DNA of 64,000 nucleotides from SZUA-35 sp963781035 (GTDB lineage: Bacteria; Actinomycetota; Acidimicrobiia; Acidimicrobiales; SZUA-35), in contig CAWAEN010000009.1 in NCBI GenBank assembly GCA_963781035.1, forward strand, positions 565,205-629,204. The letters are read 5' to 3'. A program made the translations under genes and the position numbers. The notes beneath the pieces are model-generated. The model saw only the letters and a list, made by a program, of their open reading frames with translations, did not search any database and was not told where the DNA came from. Below are positions 1-10,567 of this stretch, in pieces; the first letter of the stretch is position 1, and every line of letters starts with the position of its first letter.

Positions 1-1250
1 ATGCCGCCACGCTCGGCGCCAGCAGGAGGGCGGCAACGTGGTCGAGGTCATCCGGCGCAGCCGTCACCGACAGCAGCGGCGTCACCGGGATGAAACACCC
101 GGTTCGATCGACGAACGGTTCCAACGTTCTCGCCTGCGTCGGCACCAGCACCTTCGGCACGCCGCTGGCGCTCGAACCACCCGGCGACCGCCGGCGGAAG
201 CAACGACTCGTCCACCACCGGATGTGTCCACGTCTGCTTGGCGAAACGCGTCGGGCGGCTCCCCCAGAACGACTCGAGCGCATCGATCGAGCCGACGGTC
301 GCCAGCCGACAACGATCATCGTCGGCCACCCCCTCGACGCACGCCTCGGCCAACGCGTAGTACTCGTCTCGGAACCCGGCCGTTGCCTCGACCATCGAAC
401 CAAGGACAGCCGACCCATCGTCGGTCACATCGATTCCCGGATCCGGCACACCCATGGCAGAGGCGGCCGTCGCCGCCCAATTCGCCGAGCCTCGGCTCGA
501 CCGGCCATCCAGCACGGGCGCACACACCATCACGCTGGCGTCGAACACCTTCGAACCCGTGATCCACAGACCGGCGAGCGGGAACCGCTCGGCCAGCCAC
601 TCCCGAAGCGGTGCCGCGTCTCGGCCGGCCAGTACCGACTGCGGCAGCACCAAGGCGATCCTGCCCGCCACCTCGTCGACTCGATGCGCCGCATTCAGCA
701 GGTGAATCGCAGCGAGGTCGGCGTACGGCCCCAACTCGGTCCGATGGCGCAGACGAAACGACTCCGCCGCTGCCGGCAGACCGTCGGCACCGGCGGCGGA
801 ACGAAGCGGCGATGCGAAGGGTGGATTCCCCAGCACCAGGTCCGGCGCGGCCCACATCGACGGCCACGGCTCCAACGCATCGCCGACCTGCACTCGATCG
901 GGCCGGGGGCTGACCCCGTGCTGCGCCGCCCACCGAGCCAGGACCCGGCGAGTGGTGTCGACAGCAGCGGCGGATATGTCGAGCCCGGCCACACGGCCGA
1001 GCGCAAGATCGGGAGCCAGACCGGCACCGACCATCGCGTCGAGCGCCGTCAGCAGGAAGGCGCCGCCGCCGCACGTCGGGTCGACCACGAGGCGCGGCAG
1101 CTCATCGGGTCGACAGGCGAACGCCTGCGCCGTGATCTCCTGCGCCACCTCACGCGGTGTGTACCACGCTCCTCGTTCGCCACGCTCGGACGTGGGCGTT
1201 GCGAGCTCGTCGGCCCGCATGATCTCCCAGGGATCGCGCTCCCCCGGCAC
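1..1250 (-). CDS. N6-adenine DNA methyltransferase (partial, frameshifted)
   Basis: A class I SAM-dependent DNA methyltransferase that would transfer a methyl group to adenine N6. The SAM-binding motif reads DPTCGGGAFLL and the catalytic motif IV reads NPPF, the signature of N6-adenine enzymes of the Eco57I/TaqI kind. The GTG at 1250 lies 2 nt after the stop of the upstream helicase gene, so the two are probably co-transcribed; an ATG at 1220 is the alternative start. The frame closes at 48, but near 165 the reading shifts to another frame that gives a sensible protein (KVLVPTQARTLEPFVDRTG) running off the left edge. I take this as a sequencing indel and the gene as continuing beyond the window. 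No restriction partner is visible, so modification or orphan status cannot be judged. Confidence 0.75.
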
Positions 1251-1252
1251 GG

Positions 1253-2413
1253 TCAGGTCTCGGTCGGATCCCAGTTGGCCAGGTCCTGCAGACGTTCGTC
1301 GTTCGAGAACATCTCGACGATCGGGATGTCGAGTTCGAGACGCTTCTGCATGCGCTTCACGTCGAGCTCCTGATTCCACAGGACGAAGGTGACGGCCAGA
1401 CCGGAACCGCCGGCCCGAGCCGTGCGACCGGAACGGTGGAGGTAGGTCTTGTGATCGTCCGGCGGATCGAAGTGCATCACGACATCGACGTCGTCGACGT
1501 GGATGCCACGAGCAGCGACGTCGGTGGCGACGAGAGCCTGGATCTTGCCGTCCGAGAACGCCTTGAGCGCCTTCTCGCGCTGACGCTGCCGAAGATCACC
1601 GTGGATCGGTTCGGCCGTCACGCCCTGAGACTCGAGATCGTCAGCGAGCCGATCACACATGCGTTTGGTGTTGCAGAACACCAGCGTGCGGTTCGAAGCC
1701 TTGATGATCGCAGCAGCGACCTTCGCCTGGTCCATCTGATGCACCGTGATGAAGCGGTGGGTCATCTGCTCGACGGTGACCTCGTCGGCCTCGACCTCGT
1801 GACGCACGGGATCGTGCTGATAGCGAGTGACCAACGTGTCGATCGCGCCGTCGAGGGTCGCCGAGAAGAGCAGCGTCTGGTGATTCCCGTCGATACGACG
1901 CAGGATCCACTCGACCTGAGGCATGAACCCCATGTCGGCCATCCGGTCGGCCTCGTCGAGCACGACGATCTCCACGCCCTCGATCGAGAGCGCTCCCCGT
2001 TCGAGCAGGTCGATCACGCGGCCGGGCGTGGCCATGACCATGTCGACGCCCTTTTCGAGGGCGCTGATCTGCTTGTCGATGTCGGCCCCGCCGTAGATCG
2101 CCAACGGCGTGAGGCCCATGGCCTTGCAGAGCGGAGCGAGCTCGTCGAACACCTGGTTTGCCAGCTCACGGGTCGGCATGAGCATCAGCGAACGCACCCG
2201 GCCACGATCACCGTCGGCAAGGCGCTGTACGGCGGGAATGCCGAAGGCGAGTGTCTTCCCGCTGCCGGTCTGCGCCTTTCCGCAGATGTCGCGGCCGGCG
2301 ATGGCGTCTTCGATGGTGAGATCTTGAATGGCGAAAGCCGTGTCGAACCCTCGAGCGGCCAGCGCCTCGACGATCGGAGGAGCGACGCCCAGTTCGGCGA
2401 AAAGTCGTGTCAT
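1253..2413 (-). CDS. DEAD-box ATP-dependent RNA helicase
   Basis: RNA-unwinding ATPase of the DEAD-box family, 386 residues, near the minimal two-RecA-domain core. All main motifs are present in order: motif I AQTGSGKT, Ia PTRELANQV, Ib TPGR, II DEAD, III SAT, V ARGIHVDDVD and VI HRSGRTARAG. There is no long basic C-terminal tail or DbpA-type RNA-binding domain, so it resembles compact RhlE/CshA-like helicases used in cold adaptation, ribosome assembly or RNA turnover; the exact subfamily is not resolved. It starts at the ATG following a short gap after the cyclase gene and is followed 2 nt later by the methyltransferase. Confidence 0.92.
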   Translation of the reverse strand: MTRLFAELGVAPPIVEALAARGFDTAFAIQDLTIEDAIAGRDICGKAQTGSGKTLAFGIPAVQRLADGDRGRVRSLMLMPTRELANQVFDELAPLCKAMGLTPLAIYGGADIDKQISALEKGVDMVMATPGRVIDLLERGALSIEGVEIVVLDEADRMADMGFMPQVEWILRRIDGNHQTLLFSATLDGAIDTLVTRYQHDPVRHEVEADEVTVEQMTHRFITVHQMDQAKVAAAIIKASNRTLVFCNTKRMCDRLADDLESQGVTAEPIHGDLRQRQREKALKAFSDGKIQALVATDVAARGIHVDDVDVVMHFDPPDDHKTYLHRSGRTARAGGSGLAVTFVLWNQELDVKRMQKRLELDIPIVEMFSNDERLQDLANWDPTET

Positions 2414-2461
2414 AGAGCTGTCAAGGCTACCGAGCGGCGGCTCGCTCCAGCAGGATGCCGT

Positions 2462-3044
2462 TCAGAGATTCAGAGCGCCGACCAGCGCCTCGACTCGTGA
2501 AAGGTCCGCCACCTCGAGCGGGTCGGGAAATCCGGGGACGGCGACCGCTCCGATGGGTGCTTCGGACTTGGACAGACCCGGCAGCGTGTCGAGCGGTGCG
2601 AAGATCTGCCACGAACCGGCCAACTCGGCGAGACGGGCCGCCAGATTGACCGTGGAGCCGATGTGATCGTCGCCTTCGAAGAGGATCACGTGTCCCTGCG
2701 CCATACCGGCGTGTAGGGGAAAGGCGAGCTCGTCCCGCTTCATCCGACGCATGATGTCGAGGATTGCCGACACCATCGACACCGGTTCGAGCGAGACCAG
2801 CATGGCGCCATCGCCCAACCACTTGGCGACCCGCACCCCGGTTCCCGATCCGACGGCCCGCACGATCGCCCGGAACTTGCTGAGCTGTTCCACGGCTCGA
2901 TCGTCGCCTTCGAGGTTGGCGTAGGTCGTGAACCCACCGATGTCGATGAAACCGAAGGTCCGGAGTACGCGATGGCTCGAAGGAACGTGGTCGCGGGAAC
3001 ACGGCTCGAGGGAAAATCGGAACCGCCTTCAACCCGTGCCACCA
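2462..3044 (-). CDS. Short class III adenylate/guanylate cyclase domain protein (frameshifted)
   Basis: A stand-alone class III nucleotide cyclase catalytic domain of about 190 residues, expected to make cAMP or cGMP. FGFIDIGGFTTY carries the first metal-binding Asp, WLGDGAMLV the second, and STVNLAARLAEL the Asn/Arg transition-state pair. The catalytic core is open from about 3015 down to the stop at 2462. No start codon exists in that frame upstream, but a shift near 3015 joins it to an ATG at 3044 (MVARVEGGSDF), a plausible short N-terminus. The break lies at a run of four T/A bases and is probably an indel error. No sensor domain is fused, so the input signal is unknown. It sits just upstream of the helicase gene on the same strand. 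Confidence 0.72.
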
Positions 3045-3140
3045 TTGTCTCGAGGGTAGTGCCGATCGACCAGATCTGGGCCGACACAGGGAGCGACACA
3101 AACCGACGAGCCCAGCCAATCGGAACGCTACGGTCATCCC

Positions 3141-3956
3141 GTGCCCCCTGTCCATGACCCGCTGGACCTCATCAGCGAATGGCCCGTCTCCACCGCAGCC
3201 GCCGGGTGGATCCGACCCGATGGCGGCGTGAGCCGCAACGGCCGGACCGATCTCGTGTTCGAGCTGGCATCGGTGACCAAACCGCTGTTCGCGTACGCCG
3301 TTCTCGTCGCCATCGAGGAAGGCTCGCTGTCGCTCGACACCCCGGCGCAACTCCCCGGCGTCACCGTCCGCCACCTCCTGGCCCACGCCGGCGGGGTCGA
3401 CCCCGATCGAGCCGAGTCCATCGCTGAGCCCGGCACACGACGCATCTACTCCAACGCTGGATTCGAGATGTTGGGTGCGCTCCTCGCCGATGCGACGGGA
3501 TTCACGGTCGAGTCCTACCTCTCAGGAGCGGTCCTCGAACCGTTGGCCATGTCGGCCACCGAGCTCAGAGGATCCCCGGCCTTTGCTGCGGTGTCGACCG
3601 TCGACGATCTCCTGCGATTCGGAGCCGAACTCCTCGCTCCGTCGCTCATCGACCCGCGCACACTCGCACTGGCCACCTCGGAACAGTGGTCAGACATCGG
3701 TGGAGTGCTCCCTGGGTTCGGACGACAGGATCCGAACCCGTGGGGCCTCGGCTTCGAGATTCGTGGCCACAAGAACCCCCACTGGACCGGCACGTCGAAC
3801 AGCCCGGCGACCTTCGGCCATTTCGGGCGGGCCGGCACGATGATGTGGATCGATCCGACCGCCGGACGAGGCGCCTTCGTCCTCACCGATCGCGACTTCG
3901 GACCGTGGGCTGCCGAGGCATGGCCCCGATTCAGCGACGCCGTGCTCGAATCCTGA
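3141..3956 (+). CDS. Beta-lactamase-fold serine hydrolase (class C / DD-peptidase-like)
   Basis: A 271-residue penicillin-binding-fold hydrolase. The nucleophile motif SVTK is at about residues 44-47, the second motif YSN at about 103-105, and a late H-x-G type motif (HFGRAGT) near residue 230, so all three active-site elements are kept. Starts at GTG 3141. There is no clear signal peptide, which suggests a cytoplasmic esterase or amidohydrolase rather than a periplasmic beta-lactamase; the substrate cannot be told. It is the first gene of a plus-strand run leading to murA. Confidence 0.82.
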   Translation: MPPVHDPLDLISEWPVSTAAAGWIRPDGGVSRNGRTDLVFELASVTKPLFAYAVLVAIEEGSLSLDTPAQLPGVTVRHLLAHAGGVDPDRAESIAEPGTRRIYSNAGFEMLGALLADATGFTVESYLSGAVLEPLAMSATELRGSPAFAAVSTVDDLLRFGAELLAPSLIDPRTLALATSEQWSDIGGVLPGFGRQDPNPWGLGFEIRGHKNPHWTGTSNSPATFGHFGRAGTMMWIDPTAGRGAFVLTDRDFGPWAAEAWPRFSDAVLES

Positions 3957-4062
3957 TTCTGGCGTTCCGAACGGTGCCTTCATGACGGCGGTGGTCAAGA
4001 CAGCGACGGAACTGCCGATAGCGCGTGTGACCGTGCGGGCTTCCCAATCGCTCACTCTCACC

Positions 4063-5055
4063 ATGGACCGTGTCACCGACCCCTTCGCCATCACCCGGGC
4101 CCGCCGCGCCCTGCAACAGGCGGGACTCCCCTTCAGTGGTGAGGTCGTCGCCGCGAACAGCACCCGCAACGAAGTCCTGATCTGCGGCGACTACGTCGTG
4201 CGAGTCAATCGAGAACCGAATCAGCGTCTGCGCCGCGAAGCGGCACTGGTCGCCGAACTCCCCGTTCGCACCTGGACGCCGAGAGTTCTCGGCCACGGCG
4301 GCGACATCGGCGCCGACTACCTGATCGTTGCTCGCAGACCCGGACAACCCCTCTCCCGATGCTGGCCGACCATGACACCGCGCGATCGCCGGTTCGCCAT
4401 CGCCCAACTCGCCGAAGCTCTCGACGACCTGCACCGGACACCGACACCTCGGTCGGTGCCTCGTCTGACCAGAACCACGCACCTGCTCGACGACGGCCCT
4501 GGTCTCACCCTCCGCCCGCTCTGGAAAGCGATCGGCACCATACGGCGAGACAAGCTCGCCGATGAACGGCTGATCGACCTCATCGAGTCATCGACCTCCG
4601 AGCGAGCCCACCTGTTCGAGTCGTTCTCGACCGGCTATCTGGTTCACGGCGATCTCACCTTCGAGAACATCCTGTGGGACGGGCGCCAGATCACCGCGCT
4701 GCTCGACTTCGAGTGGTCCCGAGGGGGCCCGGCCGAGCTCGACCTCGACTCGATCGCCCGCTACTGCAGATACCCGTTCGCTCACGTGCCGCCGCCTGCG
4801 TCCCAGCAGCAACGGGCCGAGGACTACCAGGATGTTTGGCCGTGGTTGGCCGCCGACCTTCCCGACCTCTTCGAAACCCCCCACCTCGATGACCGGCTGC
4901 TCGTCATCGACATCGCATTCGAACTGCACGAGCTGATCGCTCACCCAGACCTCGGCTCGAGAAAGAAGCTCGGACCGTTGCATCCCCTCAACCGACTCGA
5001 GAATCGGCTGAGGTCGCTCGTGTTCCAGGCCGACCTACCCCTCGTCACCGAGTAG
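4063..5055 (+). CDS. APH-fold phosphotransferase family protein
   Basis: Small-molecule kinase of the aminoglycoside-phosphotransferase/choline-kinase fold. The catalytic loop is LVHGDLTFENIL with the Brenner motif HGD...N, and the metal-binding Asp follows in ALLDFEWS. The N-lobe contains a typical hairpin and Lys/Arg-rich strand (VVRVNREPNQRLRREAALV). I chose ATG 4063 (MDRVTDPF) because conservation-like sequence starts there; an upstream ATG at 3982 in the same frame would add 27 residues. The family is broad and most members do not act on antibiotics, so resistance should not be inferred. murA begins 20 nt downstream. Confidence 0.75.
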   Translation: MDRVTDPFAITRARRALQQAGLPFSGEVVAANSTRNEVLICGDYVVRVNREPNQRLRREAALVAELPVRTWTPRVLGHGGDIGADYLIVARRPGQPLSRCWPTMTPRDRRFAIAQLAEALDDLHRTPTPRSVPRLTRTTHLLDDGPGLTLRPLWKAIGTIRRDKLADERLIDLIESSTSERAHLFESFSTGYLVHGDLTFENILWDGRQITALLDFEWSRGGPAELDLDSIARYCRYPFAHVPPPASQQQRAEDYQDVWPWLAADLPDLFETPHLDDRLLVIDIAFELHELIAHPDLGSRKKLGPLHPLNRLENRLRSLVFQADLPLVTE

Positions 5056-5075
5056 GGCAACTAGCCTGGCCGCCG

Positions 5076-6428
5076 ATGGCCACCGCAACCGACACCGCTT
5101 CCGACACGACACCAGCGTGGATCGTCGACCCGTCCGGCCCGCTGCGAGGTGACGTCGCCGTGCGGGGATCCAAGAACGCAGTCACGAAGCACCTGGTCGC
5201 CTCGATGCTCGGCAGGACCCCGTCGACCATCACCAATGCCCCCGACGTCGGCGACGTCGACATCACCATCTCGATGCTCGAGGCGCTGGGCTGTGTCGTC
5301 AACAAGGACGACGAGGGCGTCACCGTCGATCCATCCCCGATCGCCTCGAGCCGCGTGCCGATCCGATTCTCGGGCATGAACCGCATTCCGATCCTCATGG
5401 TCGGCCCGTTGCTCCACCGCGTTGGCGAGGCCTTCGTCCCGCTCGTCGGTGGTGACGACATCGGCGCCCGCCCGATCAACTTCCACGTCAGCGCGCTCGA
5501 GAAGATGGGGGCCGAGATCACCATCACCGAGGATGGACTCGAGGCCAAGGCCAGCCAACTCCGCGGCGCTCACATCGAACTCCCCTACCCGTCGGTCGGC
5601 GCAACCGAGACCGTTCTGATGACCGCATCCCTGGCCAAGGGTCGGACCGTCCTCGATGGCGCAGCCACCGAACCCGAAGTGATCGAGTTGGCGCTGTTCC
5701 TCCAGCGCATGGGTGCCCGCATCGAGATGCGCCCGAACCGGCGATTCATCATCGACGGTGTCGACGAACTCGTCGGAGCATCACACCGTCTGCAAGGGCG
5801 ACCGCATCGAAGCGTTCAGCTACCTCGTTGCCGGACTCATCACCGGAGGCGAGGTCCGCGTTCACGGGTGCAGCCAGGAACGTCTGGTCACCGCCATCAG
5901 CACCCTCCACGGCATGGGCGCGCGTTTCGAGATCACCGATTCGTCCGTGTCGGCATGGGCAGACACGCTCAGTCCCGACGGCCGTCGAGACCGACACTCA
6001 CCCCGGCTTCATGACCGACTGGCAGTCGCCGATGGTTGCGTTGTTCACCCAGTGCAACGGCTTGTCGGTGATGTACGAGACGGTCTACGAGAACCGGTTC
6101 ACGTATGTGCCGGCCCTGAACAAGATGGGCGCCGAGATCGAGATGTACAACATGCGCTCGGCAGCATCGACTCTCGGTTCGTCGGGAGCAACGCACACCG
6201 TGCTCGGTCGTGGTTCGCGGGAAGGCCCGACTCAAGGGCACCGACGTCGTGGTCCCCGACATCCGCGGCGGATTCGCCTATGTCCTGGCCGCAGCGGCGG
6301 CCGAAGGAACCTCGACGATCACGGGAACCCATCACCTCGATCGGGGCTACAACCGACCGATCGAGAACTTCAGTGCACTCGGGCTCGACATCAAGCGGGC
6401 TGACGTCCCAACGCCGACCGAGGTCTGA
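5076..6428 (+). CDS. murA: UDP-N-acetylglucosamine 1-carboxyvinyltransferase, Cys-to-Asp type (frameshifted)
   Basis: First committed enzyme of peptidoglycan synthesis: adds enolpyruvate from PEP to UDP-GlcNAc in the cytoplasm. N-terminal GSKNAVTKHLVASML, the central GGDDIGARPINFHVSALEKMGAEI and C-terminal ENRFTYVPALNKMGAEIE plus HHLDRGY match the family, and the total length of about 450 residues is normal. The active-site loop reads GGDDIGARP where fosfomycin-sensitive enzymes have GGCTIGARP, so the catalytic Cys (Cys115 of E. coli) is Asp. That change is known in Mycobacterium and makes the enzyme insensitive to fosfomycin. Three frame changes near 5775, 5985 and 6215 interrupt the gene; conserved sequence continues across each, so indel errors are likely. 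Follows the APH-fold gene closely. Confidence 0.9.
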
Positions 6429-6467
6429 CCCGCGTGGCGCGTCGAGGTCTGGGAGTTGACGACCTCG

Positions 6468-8146
6468 ATGGCGACCGACTCGATCGAACTGATCGATTCC
6501 GAGGTCCTGGGTTCGGTGGTCGAGGTGGGTGCCGACACCCGACCTCAGCCTCGAGGAGAACTCAGCCGGCGCAAGCATTCCCGTGTCGTCGGCCTTGCCG
6601 CCGTGTTGATCGCCGCCATTGCCGCCTGGGCCCTCGCCACCAGCCGGCAACGAGGCTGCGCCACCTCCGACCACCGAACCAGTGCCCCTCGAGGAGCCCG
6701 AGCCCGGCCTCGACACCGCCAGGATCGGGGTCGGCCCCGAGCTGCGATGGGACCCCATCATGTGGAACATCGGGACCAACGACTTCCATTGGATCAACGG
6801 TGCGTTCGTCGGCGACGACGGGACGACCGAGTGGCGTGTCACACCGAGCAGCATCGGCCCGACGATCGGTCAGCGCCAGAGCGTGTTGACCGACCGCCCC
6901 GACTACTTCATTGTCGACGCCGAGGGCGCTCGCGTCCTCGCACCCCGTGAAGAGCAGCCGGGGCATCTCTTGGTCGTCGCGGAGGACGGTGCCGAGACTC
7001 GAGTCGATCTGCCGACCAATCCCTCCGTCACCGAACTCGTCACCCGGCACCATCGGCTCGAGGTGGCCGTCATCGGCGACACTGCTGTCGTTGCCGTCCA
7101 CCAGGAGGATCGAGTCGATCGGGAGCTGCACTGTCCGAGCGCCGTGGGCCTGCCGCTCGGCGACGTGCTCGGGGTGCGCTCCTTCCCCGACCGACTCTCG
7201 ATCCTGAGGCCGGAGCCCCCGGCAACCCGCCGCAGGCCATCGACGTTCGCCTTCGATGACGTGCCGTTCACCGCGACCGAGCGGTCGGCAATGGCCGGGA
7301 CGACTGATCGCAAGGTCGATCTGTACACCGTCGACCTGACCGATGGTTCGATCGGCCCGGCAGGGATCGTGCCGGATGCCGTCGAATCGCTCCATGTCGC
7401 CGGCGACAGGTTCGTTCTCGAGTGGTACACCTCGACTCCCCCGGCCTTCGTGTCGACCTCGACCACCGGCCGGTCCTGGGCGCCACCTCGCGACTTCTCC
7501 GGCATCGGACGAGTCGCCGGCGACGCCAACTCGATCTACGGCATCCTGCTCACGACCGACATCGTGGCCCGCTCGACCGACGGCGCGTCCACCTGGGAGC
7601 GCACACCGAGTCCGCTCCGCGAGTTCGACCTCACCGCGGCCCGACAACCACATCGTGATGACCGAGCGGACGGCTCCCGCCCCGACGCTCACCTACGAGG
7701 TCGAGGCCGACGGCTATCTCCTGACGATCACCGAAGACCAGTTGAACCTCGCCCCTGACGGCTCTGCGTTCGTCCTGACCGAGCTCAGCTCCGGGGCCGT
7801 GTCGACCGGGACGATCGGCGCCGTCGGGAGCGGCGTCATGTACGACCCCTACGACGGGAGTATCGACATCGTCGACGACGACGGGACGATCATCGCCTCG
7901 GTCTCGGCGTCGACACAGTGGCTCGCGTCGAATCGCGCATTCGGCCCCGTCGAGCCGTCTCCGACCGTCGCCGCCGCACTCTGGGCGGGCGGGGACCCAC
8001 CGGAATGGGCCGTCGACACGCTCGCCGATCTGTTCGGGGACACGGCAGTTCGGGTCGATTTCGTCGCCGGTGAGGCGGAGATCCTGGCCGTGGTCACGAC
8101 CACCAACGGGTATCGCCTTCACATGGCCGAGCTGCCCCTCGGCTGA
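6468..8146 (+). CDS. Unknown protein with one N-terminal membrane segment and a large outer domain (frameshifted)
   Basis: I do not recognise a family. The N-terminus (MATDSIELIDSEV) is followed by a basic stretch and a single hydrophobic helix (VVGLAAVLIAAIAAWALA), then a PT/E-rich linker and about 450 residues of beta-rich sequence with WNIG, FVVDAEG and STDGASTWE-like turns. The last motif recalls sialidase/BNR or WD-like propeller repeats (S-x-D-x-G-x-x-W), so an extracytoplasmic beta-propeller is possible. Frame changes near 6645 and 7640 break it; reading continues to a stop at 8146, 4 nt before the convergent peptidase stop. ATG 6468 is preferred over a TTG at 6456. Confidence 0.55.
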
Positions 8147-8149
8147 CGT

Positions 8150-9592
8150 TCAGCGTCGGGCGTGAGCGTCGAGGAGGTGGGCGACCGCCATCGTCAGCTT
8201 CCGTGCCGTCGGGAGATGGAGATACTCGTTGGGACCGTGAGCGTTCGCATCGGGACCGAGCACGCCGGTGATGACGAACTGCGCGTCTGGGAACTTCTCA
8301 CCCAACATGCCCATGAACGGAATCGAGCCGCCCTCGCCGAAGCTCCTTGCGCTGCTGCCGAAGGCCGCCGTCGATGCGTCGTCGAGTGCGTCGGTCAGCC
8401 ATGGGACCGTCGCCGGAGCATTCCAGCCGTCGGTGCCGTCGACGTCCGAGAACGAAACACGCGCACCGTACGGCGGGTCGGCTTCGAGCGTCTGCCTGAT
8501 GGCCTCGGCTGCCGCTCCGGCGTCTGCGGTCGGAGGGAGGCGGAACGACAGCTTCAGTGTCGTCGATGGACGCAGGACGTTGCCTGCCCGATTCGCAGGC
8601 GGAAGTCCATCGGCGCCGACCACACTCAGCGTCGCCCGCCACGTTCGCGACAAGAGCTGCTCCGCCGGATCGTCGCTGGTCGGTCCGGCCCCGTCGACGA
8701 ACGGATAGTGGTCGGCGATGGCGCCGATCTCCGACGCGGTGGCGGCCGCTTCGGCCAAGCGGCCCGGTGGAATCTCGACCGACAGCTCCGGAAGGAGGAG
8801 TCGGCCGGTTGCCGAGTCCTCGATGCGCTCGAGGAGTTGGCGAGCGATTCGAAACGACGATGGCACCATGCCCGACGCATCACCCGAATGCAGACCTTCG
8901 GTCACGATCTCGACCGTCAGCTTGCCCATGACCATGCCCCGCAGCGACGTGGTGACCCACATCCGGTCGTAGTCGATACAGCCCGAGTCGAGACACACGA
9001 CGAGGCTCGGCGTTCCGATGCGATGCTCGAGGGCTTCGATGTAGGCGGGGAGATCGGGCGAGCCGGACTCCTCGCTGGCTTCGATCAAGACCACGCACCG
9101 GGCGTGGGCGCCACCGGCGGCGTGGACGGCCTCGATGGCGGCGAGACTGGCGAACGCGGCATAGCCGTCGTCGGCTCCGCCGCGTCCATAGAGCCGATCT
9201 CCTTCGAGAACGGGGGTCCACGGGCCGAGCCCCTCGCGCCACCCTTCCATCTCGGGTTGTTTGTCGAGGTGGCCGTACAACAACACCGTGTCGGTGTCCA
9301 CGCCTCCTTGGCTCGCGTCTGCCGTTGCCGCGGTGGCCGGGATCTCGATGATGATCATCGGTGTTCGACCCGGAAGCTCCATGACCTCGAGCGTCATCCC
9401 CGGGATCGGGCGCGTTCGGCACCAGCCCGCGATCAGTTCGACCGCCTCGGCCATGTGACCGTGTTCGCGCCATTGCGGGTCGAAGTCGAGCGAGACGTTC
9501 GGAATGGCGATGTAGTCGTGGAGGATCGGCAGGATGCCGTCCCATGAGTCGTTGGCGTGTTCAGTGATCGTCGCTGGATCGAGCATCGTCAT
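8150..9592 (-). CDS. M20 family metallopeptidase/dipeptidase
   Basis: Zinc-dependent peptidase of family M20 (CPDG2/carnosinase-like), about 480 residues. Metal-site motifs are LLYGHLDKQPEMEGW (His and Asp ligands), GRGGADDGYA, and the catalytic/ligand EASEESGS. A dimerisation lid domain follows (MGKLTVEIVTEGLHSGDASG), as in dipeptidases and acetylornithine-deacetylase relatives. Candidate ATGs are 9592 and 9586; both overlap the 3' end of lgt, implying translational coupling in the acyl-CoA dehydrogenase - lgt - peptidase run. The natural substrate is probably a dipeptide or N-acyl amino acid, not determinable here. Confidence 0.88.
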   Translation of the reverse strand: MTMLDPATITEHANDSWDGILPILHDYIAIPNVSLDFDPQWREHGHMAEAVELIAGWCRTRPIPGMTLEVMELPGRTPMIIIEIPATAATADASQGGVDTDTVLLYGHLDKQPEMEGWREGLGPWTPVLEGDRLYGRGGADDGYAAFASLAAIEAVHAAGGAHARCVVLIEASEESGSPDLPAYIEALEHRIGTPSLVVCLDSGCIDYDRMWVTTSLRGMVMGKLTVEIVTEGLHSGDASGMVPSSFRIARQLLERIEDSATGRLLLPELSVEIPPGRLAEAAATASEIGAIADHYPFVDGAGPTSDDPAEQLLSRTWRATLSVVGADGLPPANRAGNVLRPSTTLKLSFRLPPTADAGAAAEAIRQTLEADPPYGARVSFSDVDGTDGWNAPATVPWLTDALDDASTAAFGSSARSFGEGGSIPFMGMLGEKFPDAQFVITGVLGPDANAHGPNEYLHLPTARKLTMAVAHLLDAHARR

Positions 9593-10502
9593 GAGTGCCC
9601 AACGTAGCTCGGGCCGATGCCGTCGTCGGATCTGTCTCGTCGGGACCGGAGTCGGCGTCGGGACCGGAGTCGCCGTCGTCCTCGTCGTTGCTCGTGGCAG
9701 CCGGGTCGACCGCCGGGCGGCGCTGTAGCGCGATGAACCAGAGCCCACCGATCAAGACAGCCGCACCACTCACCCAATGATTGACGCGTATACCGGCGAT
9801 GAGGGAGGCCTCGTCGGTCCGCATGCCCTCGACGATGAATCGAGCCACGCCGTACATCGCGATCCAGAGCGGAAGCATGGCGCCGGGCTTCAGCCACTTG
9901 CGGCGGTCGGCCAAGATGAGGATGGCTGCGATCGTGAGATTGAGCAGGCCTTCGTAGAGGAACGTCGGGTGGAAGGTCGAGAACCCCTCGAACTCGGGGG
10001 ACGGGTTGTCGATCTCGACCGCCCACGGGAGGTCGGATGGACGACCGTAGATCTCCTGGTTGAACCAGTTCCCGAGTCGGCCGATGGCCTGCGCGACCGG
10101 GATGCCGGGGATGACGGCATCAACGAGCCTCGTGATGCTCAACCCTCGAGAGCGGGCGTACCAGACACCGACCGCGACACCCAGCAGCAGGCCGCCCGGG
10201 ATGCCCAGACCGCCCTCCCAGATCTTGAATGCGTCGAGCCAGCGGCCCTGGTAGCGCTTCCAGTCGGTGGCGACGTGGTAGACCCGGGAGCCGATGAGAC
10301 CGGCGGGAACCGCCCATTTGGCGACCTCGATCACATCGTCGGCCTCGCCACCCCTGGCCACCCAGCGGGCGCGGCCCATCTCGACTGCGACCAACACGCC
10401 GAAGGCGATCATGAGGCCGTAGTAGCGGAAGGTGAGCGGTCCGAGATCGAAACCGTTGCTCGATGGCGAGGGGATCGAGGCGATCACGACAGAAAGGGGC
10501 AC
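9561..10502 (-). CDS. lgt: Phosphatidylglycerol:prolipoprotein diacylglyceryl transferase
   Basis: Membrane enzyme that attaches diacylglycerol to the lipobox cysteine of prolipoproteins, the first step in lipoprotein maturation. The family signature GRLGNWFNQEIYG is intact, and the essential HPTFLYEGLLNL region follows. The protein is 313 residues with about seven hydrophobic segments and a charged, Asp-rich C-terminal tail (residues about 265-313) longer than in E. coli, as is common in actinobacteria. It lies between the acyl-CoA dehydrogenase and the M20 peptidase on the same strand and overlaps the latter's start. Several predicted lipoproteins in this window (for example 20440-21240) would be clients. 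Confidence 0.95.
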   Translation of the reverse strand: MPLSVVIASIPSPSSNGFDLGPLTFRYYGLMIAFGVLVAVEMGRARWVARGGEADDVIEVAKWAVPAGLIGSRVYHVATDWKRYQGRWLDAFKIWEGGLGIPGGLLLGVAVGVWYARSRGLSITRLVDAVIPGIPVAQAIGRLGNWFNQEIYGRPSDLPWAVEIDNPSPEFEGFSTFHPTFLYEGLLNLTIAAILILADRRKWLKPGAMLPLWIAMYGVARFIVEGMRTDEASLIAGIRVNHWVSGAAVLIGGLWFIALQRRPAVDPAATSNDEDDGDSGPDADSGPDETDPTTASARATLGTHDDARSSDDH

Positions 10503-10567
10503 GGTTCAGAAACTACCGGCGACCGGGTTCTGTTCCCGACGGTGTTCTGGCAGCTCCAGCTGCGGCG

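Noticed and set aside
4063..5055. Aminoglycoside resistance gene
   Set aside because: The fold is shared by many housekeeping kinases; nothing here is specific for aminoglycosides.
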